Below are positions 56,008 through 64,000 of a stretch of 64,000 bases of DNA, piece by piece. The notes under the pieces are model-generated. The model was not told where the DNA came from, ran no database searches, and saw nothing but the letters and a program-made list of their open reading frames with translations. The translations under genes and the position numbers were made by a program. This DNA is from Cryptococcus deneoformans JEC21 (lineage: Eukaryota; Basidiomycota; Tremellomycetes; Tremellales; Cryptococcaceae): positions 413,221-477,220 of the forward strand of contig NC_006692.1 in assembly GCF_000091045.1 (NCBI RefSeq), written 5' to 3'. Position 1 is the stretch's first letter. Each line of letters begins with the position of its first letter.

Positions 56008-57662
56008 ATGGTTTACGAGCTGGACCGGGCCCCCGGCCTGGTTGACCTTCCCTCCGAGCTCCTCTTCAAAATAGCGTCTTTTCTGGACAAACGGTCGGCC
56101 ACCAATTTTGCTCGAACCGCTCGTGCGTTCCAGAAACCATCCGAATCCTTAATATGGAAAACGCTTTCCCTCACACGTTTTCATATTGTGGAAAATACTG
56201 CGTCTTTAGTCGCCGGAAACTTGAATGAGAGGGAAAGAGCCAGTGTCCTCAATGATCTCCGGATCAGCCCCAAAGCTTGGATCAATAGCTCAAGAATCTT
56301 GGTTCAAGGTATGATAGATAACCTTAGGCGGGTGGATTGGCGTCAGACCTATTTGCGAGAGCTCGACCTCCAACTCGAGGTCAAAGTACCTCTAAACCTC
56401 ATTGATCTATTGAACGACATTTCACCAGTGCTCGAAATCTTGCATATTGACTTCCCTACCCCACGTTCAGGCTTCTATCGTATGGCCCCTCGTCCTCCCC
56501 ACCTTCCACGTTTCACCTCTATTCTTCACATAATGAGAGGTCTTCGTCGACCACTTACGGCTCTCAAGCACGTCGAGCTTTATATTGATAATGAGAACTG
56601 GGCAGCGCTAGTTTCGGCCATGCTTCAGGCCGCCCCTAATCTCGTGTCCCTGACTATCAGCACAGATATGCACTTGATAAGAAACATTTCGGCTGAGGAT
56701 AAAGTCCCCATCATCCCAGAACTACCATGCCTGCGAAAAATTATTATACAGGAGATGGATAACTCTATCACTGCGGCTTTGACCGCTATCATAGCCAGCG
56801 CACCGAATTTGGAACATGTGGCGCTCAGAGACTCGAACCTGAGCTGGCAGCCTGCCAAGGCTTCGTTACTAGATGAATCCATTCTCGATCGTCTATCGCG
56901 TTTGCCTCTCCTGAAAAAGCTTGAGATCTCTTCCAATTGTTTCTACGCTCTATGCGAATTAGATGGATTTAAAAGTGTAGGGGAGCTTTCAGTGCTGTGG
57001 AACGTGACAGAACTGAAAACTAGGATTTGCACAGTAAGCATGATGCAGGACAATTGTACTTTGTATCCGTGACTAACACACCCCACCAGAATGATTATCT
57101 AATACCACCGCTTCCCAACCTGCAAAAATATCAAATCAAAGTATCTCTGTACTTTACAGATACAGACTACCGCTGGGAAGAGTATTTATATCCCCGACTG
57201 AGTACCATTCAGCATCTTACCACCGTCGGCCTCCCCCAGCTTTCCTCCGCTCCTCGCCTGACGATTATCTATTGTCCCACCTATTCGAATTATCAAATAC
57301 GCGACTTTAGCAGGAAATGTGAAGTCGAACGACTACACTTTCCAGAAGCGAACGATAGGTTATTTCAAGGTATTGTTGTGAGGCAATTTGCTGGGAAATA
57401 CGGGGACTTGGTGCACTGTCGGTCAAGATTCCGAACTGATGATGACGACGCAGTCAAGTTGGGACGATTAATTTCAGATGAAACGGCTTGGGAAGAGCAT
57501 GCGATCTACAACGGAAGGCCAGTGCCGGTTGGAACTTTAGCCGCTGTCTATGCCGCAGAAGGCTTGGCTATCGGAAGCAACGTTGAGGGGAGAAGCTTGC
57601 AACTGGGAGAGGAAGGCACCAAAGTGCTACAGCTATGGGAGATGCAAAGGGACGAATTGTAG
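56008..57662 (+). CDS. F-box protein with leucine-rich repeats
   Basis: Two exons (56008-57033, 57090-57662) give 532 residues. An F-box (about 10-50) reads LVDLPSELLFKIASFLDKRS then TARAFQKPSESLIWKTL. Irregular leucine-rich repeats follow, such as LRELDLQLEVKVPLNLIDLL, LEILHIDF, LKHVELYIDNENW, APNLVSLTIS and APNLEHVALRDSNLSW. The protein is likely a substrate adaptor of an SCF ubiquitin ligase, binding Skp1 through the F-box. The target is unknown. Basidiomycetes carry many such fast-changing F-box/LRR proteins, so no orthologue can be named. The only intron (57034-57089, GTAAGC to CAG) is well placed and the frame is otherwise open. Confidence 0.82.
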
Positions 57663-57775
57663 CCAGAATGATAAATTGGAATATCTTCTGTTCATGTCGT
57701 TCTTTGTTGTACTATCATTTGTAAATATTTCTTCTGTCGAATCTTTCCCATCATACATAATTTAATATTTATGAA

Positions 57776-60227
57776 TCAAACTTCATCGCTCTCATCTACG
57801 TTGACGATGAAGTTCATGAACCATCGGACTTGCTCAATGAAGACGTCGGCCTCCTTCAGCCGCCATTTTTATCAGCGTTATCTGGATTGCCCTAGACAGT
57901 TAGAACTCACAATGTGCTCGTCGATGGTGTGAACATTATTGAACCCAGGGCCCACGATCTGATAAGCAAATCGGTAGATATTCTTGGTAAGGTTCCAGTA
58001 TCGCTTAGTGTCGGTGTTCTATTTCGACCCGTAAGTCAGAAATCCGCTACGATAAAGTGGATTGAGAAAACAAATGCTTACACCAGTCGAGATGGAGGGC
58101 GCCATAATAATCTCATCGCTCCCAGCCTCAGTCTCCTCAGCACCAGGTCTTGTAGCATAAACACCCTTCACGGTTCCAGACAACAACCTCCAAGCAGGGC
58201 TTTCCACAGTGAACGGGGAGACGGGAGCAGGGTCAAGGCTGGAGTTGAATGCCACATTGAGGATCACCTTGCCAGCCTTAGGGCCGTCATTCTTGGAGAA
58301 ATGGCATCCGTGTCCGTGGGGCTGTATCTCTTGACCGAAAGCTTCAACAGCAAGGTTGAGCTTGGAGGCAACAGGGGCGATGACGTCTGTGATTTGTTGC
58401 TGGAGTTCGGCGACGGATGAGGCCAAGTTGATTCGGTGGTTCACAATGGCGACGACACTTTCAGGCTGTAACATCAAGTTAATGTGCCATACCTGGTTCC
58501 CTAAATGCTGGGTTTGCTTACCAAAGCGTTGACCTTCAGACCACCATTGATGATATCAACTGCCTGGGTAGTAGACACCATGGCTTTACCCATTCCTTTA
58601 CCCAACGTCCCATCCTCATAGCTGCCAGTAACCCACCAATCCTCGACCTGTTTCAAGGCCTTCCTGTTCACTTTCTTACCATCGCCGTGCTTGAGAGAGT
58701 TCTCCACCTTGTGAATGGCCTTGGCAAGATGGGAAGGGATGTGGGCGGGTGAGTTGGCTGCACAGGAGATAAAGTTGACGAGGGGAGAGGAAGGGTTGAG
58801 GTAAGGTTTGTGAGGGTGGCGCTCAAGAGCCGCAATGAGAAGAGAGATATAACCAATACCGGTGTGAGCAGCTTAACGATCGGAATCTCAGCTCAGCTTG
58901 TTGATTGAAATAATGGTAGGGCACTTACGAGGGACAGAGCTGTGGCCACCGAGGGTTTCCACCTTGAGCTCAAGATCCATGTAGCCCTTCTCGCCCACTG
59001 CAGGGGCCGCAAAGAGCTAGATTGCCATCTGATTAGTATTTGCAAACAAAAAAGGATTTCAAAGCTTACTTGTCCCCATGCAGACTCAATACCGTTACCT
59101 TCGTCAACCAACAACGCCATAGAGTCCTTGCCGTATTTTTCTTCCAACCATTGACCAATATTGAGTGCGCCCTATGAATTAGTCAGTCACTGATCTGTTT
59201 CGATACGAGCCCATTAATGAGGGAAGGGGGGCTAGAGGAGACGAACCACCTTGCCGCCAGTCTCTTCGTCAATGCCGAAAGCGAGAATGACAGTCCGTCG
59301 AGGCGTAAACTTTCCCGACTTAAGCAAAAGTTCGACAGCAGAGCTATAATAAGACAATGGTCAACATCTGTCCAGGATTCCATGCTGCATGTCCGCAATA
59401 ACTTACAGAGCACCGATTGTACCAGACTTGTCATCGCTGGATCCTCGACCCCAGATGTACTTCCCATCATACTCCCCTCCGAAGGGGTCATGGGTCCATT
59501 GATCGCGGGTAGCAGGAAGAACGGGTACCACATCTGAATTATTACAGGTCAGTTATGGTCCCACTCCTCTTCGTTTGAGCAGTCCATACCTTGGTGACCG
59601 GTGAGCAACAAAGGTTTGAGGGAGGAGTCGGAGCCTTCCCATTCAAAGACAAGAGCATGAGTGACGACCCTATTTCTCTTCAAATGCTTGTGTCTAGAAG
59701 GTAACATAAATCATCTGCCTTCCAAGTGTTATTCAAGTCTCAAGCAAACTCACACAAGGGGGAAAGACTCCTCCAGATCTGACAATCCCAATTGTCAGTA
59801 TGAAACCTGACATTGAAGCTGAAAACTCACAATCGGAAAATTTGTAGAATACATCCCAACGCTCATCTTCTCCAATCTCACCCATTACATCAAAAACCTC
59901 CGTCGGTACTCTGACTGCTCCACTGAGCCATTCAATGATCTGCTCCTTCTCGCCCTTGACAAGTTCAGAGGGGTTGAACGATTTAGGATAAATAGGATCA
60001 GCTTGCTGACAAGTACTGTTGGTAGAAGACGAGCTATCCTCGATAAGATTGTTAAAGATTGAAAACTTTGGATAGGGAGAAATGTAGAGAAAAGATTGTA
60101 TGAAGAGGAAAGTAGCGGAGCCAATGAGGAATCGATACACCCCTAATCGGCCCTTCTTCCTTGGCTGTTCCGCCTCTTTGGGTGGAATGATCGATGGTAA
60201 TACCTCTTTCTCGTTCGGTGATCCCAT
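57776..60227 (-). CDS. CPS1: Cps1-type M20 carboxypeptidase
   Basis: Eleven exons give 618 residues: 60227-59831, 59778-59754, 59693-59590, 59533-59407, 59343-59250, 59171-59070, 59016-58929, 58871-58522, 58465-58082, 58018-57911 and 57853-57776. A signal anchor (VYRFLIGSATFLFIQSFLY, about 36-54) precedes a luminal M20 metallopeptidase domain. Zinc and catalytic residues are in order: LLTGHQDVVPV, GRGSSDDKSGTIGAL, FGIDEETGGK, LLVDEGNG and, near the end, NNVHTIDEH. Vacuolar Cps1 of budding yeast removes C-terminal residues from peptides with a penultimate glycine and reaches the vacuole by the MVB route. Exon 2 is 25 nt. The donor of intron 5 (GTGGTT) is weak but is the only one that keeps the frame. 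Upstream in-frame ATGs at 60350 and nearby are possible. Confidence 0.88.
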
Positions 60228-60722
60228 GTTGGATACGGGGGGAAAGTGAAATGGGGGAGATAAGAGAAAGAGAGGACGAGATGTCGGCATTTTATAACGA
60301 AGCCGTTCGGGCATATCTATCGCATACATAATAATAATTATGGGAACCATCGGCGAAATGCGATAACGGTAATCACCGCAAGCCGCGACTGATTTCGGCT
60401 ATTTCTGTTTGCCACTCGTCAACTCCTCGATGATGCGTTCCTAGAGCAAATTTCAAAGCCATTGGTAGATTGATTATGAGCAGATACAGGATTGGGGCAG
60501 AATATGTATTGCGTGATGCTTCGATTCAAGAAGTAATGATGTCAAAACGGGACTGGGGGTCGCCAATCGAACCCAAAACAAACTAATACACTCGATGTGG
60601 AAGGGCTTGTTGGCAGGCGGCCGAAGAACAGTCATACAAGATGTCATACATATAAATACAACATATCTATACTCCCCAATGATACACCGAGAAGCACCAG
60701 CAAACACCAAAAAAACACCTCT
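60228..60722. other. Spacer between CPS1 and DDX41 genes
   Basis: This carries the CPS1 promoter and the 3' end of the DDX41 transcript, both on the minus strand. A sequence resembling a tRNA B box (near 60563, minus strand) has no matching arms, so I see no RNA gene. Confidence 0.4.
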
Positions 60723-62933
<2,211 letters not shown>

Positions 62934-63157
62934 TTTGTGGGAGTGGAGATGTATGGATGTGGATAGAAAGATCGCCGACGGATAGAAGAGGATGCTGGCG
63001 GGAGAAAATGAGAAAAGGGGCGTGGTGGAATAAAGAAATGGTTCCGCTGTTGTTACTACGCGTGTCTTCATCAGCGCTGAGCACTGAGCATCTGCCGCCC
63101 AGCCATACGATTTCCTCACCGCTCCTTCCTTCCTTCCTGCCACTTCCCACAGCCACC
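62934..63157. promoter_or_regulatory. Bidirectional promoter DDX41/XPO1
   Basis: The region between two essential-type genes contains a cttcc run (63122-63138: ccttccttccttcctgc). A second, longer run of ccttcc lies just inside intron 1 of XPO1 (63188-63207). Such CT-rich tracts commonly precede start sites in these yeasts. No TATA box stands out. Confidence 0.45.
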
Positions 63158-64000
63158 ATGGAGGTACGTCGCCCCGCCACCCGCCACCCTTCCTTCCTTC
63201 CTTCCTCCGCAGAAAGCTGACTCAATCACAACCACAGGCAATCCTCGACTTCTCAAACGACCTCGACGTCGGGTATGTATCCCGCTCCATGCCACCTCTT
63301 GTACGCCGCTGACCCAGTCCCAGACTCATTGACCAGGTAGTACAGGCGTTCTACACCGGGTCAGGCGAAACAGTGAGTGCTTCCTGTTCCACGTCGCCCG
63401 AGATTCTCGACATCACATTCCGCCACTCCTAAACATGCAACAATCACCACAGTCGTCTGATGCTGACTTGTCTGCAGCAACAAACAGCACAGCGAGTCCT
63501 CACCCAGTTCCAGGAGAATCCAGATTCATGGCAGCGTGTCCCGGCCATCTTGGAAACTTCTCAAAATCTTAACACAAAGGTGCGCCACATTTCGCTTTCA
63601 CCTGCGAATCACGCAATCACTGACAGGCGTGGAACAGTATATCGCTCTTCAGGTCTTGGAGAAGCTTGTCCAGGTACGATGGAAAGCCTTGCCCGCGGAC
63701 CAACAGACGGGTACGTGCCCTGGGATGTCCATGGGGACATGAGCTGATGAAATGACAGGTATCCGAAACTTCATTGTCCAGGCGACGGTCGAGATATCGT
63801 CAGATGAAAGTAGGATGAGGCGAGAAAAGGGGTATCTGAACAAGTTGAATCTTGTCCTTGTCCAGGTTCGTTGCCTTTGTCCGTTAAAGTACCCAATCTA
63901 ATTCAAAACAGATTCTTAAACAAGCATGGCCCAAGGACTGGCCTCAGTTTATTCCCGAAATCTGCGAATCATCCCGCACTAATCTCTCTCTCTGCGAAAA
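63158..64000 (+). CDS. XPO1/CRM1: Exportin-1 (Crm1), 5' part cut by window edge
   Basis: Seven exons or parts are visible (63158-63163, 63238-63272, 63324-63372, 63478-63579, 63638-63710, 63759-63865, 63912-64000), covering about 153 residues of a protein that is about 1080 long in the family. The first exon holds just Met and Glu in a strong context (agccaccATGG). The sequence [60 protein letters not shown] and [20 protein letters not shown] with [13 protein letters not shown] is the N-terminal HEAT repeat and CRIME (importin-beta-like) domain of Crm1. It exports proteins with leucine-rich signals with RanGTP. The gene continues beyond 64000 in frame. Confidence 0.94.

Noticed and set aside
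60541..60600. tRNA-like B-box match on the minus strand
   Set aside because: The flanking bases do not form a T-arm stem and no A box or acceptor stem is found.

Overview
The window reads as nuclear DNA of a basidiomycete yeast of the Cryptococcus type (Tremellales). Nearly every gene is broken by short introns of about 45-75 bp. Donors mostly fit GTNNGT, branch points look like CTGAC/CTAAC, acceptors are AG, a noticeable minority of donors are GC, and exons can be tiny (16-25 nt, even 6 nt). Genes are dense and lie on both strands. I rebuilt 26 intact multi-exon genes, one gene running off the right edge and one decayed gene. Exon sums divide by three for every complete model; orthologies are family-level calls made by eye. 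The genus is inferred from gene architecture and protein resemblance, not from a search.

Left part (1-10.8 kb): a small proline-rich protein of unknown role, a UXT-type prefoldin, a decayed coiled-coil gene, the GPI transamidase subunit Gpi16/PIG-T, mitochondrial ribosomal protein bS21m, an SGNH/GDSL-like protein with a low-complexity head, and Tom20. A 3.9 kb gene-free stretch (10.8-14.7 kb) then leads to a hexose transporter.

Middle (14.7-28 kb): hexose transporter, a small lipidated SVIP-like protein, alanine aminotransferase with two candidate starts (mitochondrial and cytosolic), the U4/U6 snRNP and box C/D protein Snu13, a sucrose/maltose-type GPH transporter with a very long cytosolic loop, and a secreted or anchored GH114 endo-alpha-1,4-polygalactosaminidase-like enzyme.

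The most interesting block is 28.2-41.1 kb: a sugar/acid MFS transporter, a Zn2Cys6 regulator, a LigI-like amidohydrolase, an RraA/LigK-like aldolase, a tricarboxylate-type mitochondrial carrier and a mitochondrial aconitase paralogue with unusual residues near its active site. Together they look like an undescribed catabolic cluster for an organic acid that is ring-opened or cleaved in the cytosol and fed as a di- or tricarboxylate to mitochondria. The substrate is an inference.

Right part (41.8-64 kb): housekeeping genes. These are a GDP-mannose transporter, an API5-domain protein, signal peptidase subunit Spc2, a Bye1-type PHD/TFIIS/SPOC protein sharing a 130 bp promoter with Spc2, an Inn1/Fic1-type C2 cytokinesis protein with a coding minisatellite, an F-box protein, a Cps1-type M20 carboxypeptidase, a DDX41-type DEAD-box helicase and the start of exportin Crm1/Xpo1. 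I saw no transposon, CRISPR array, rRNA or convincing tRNA.
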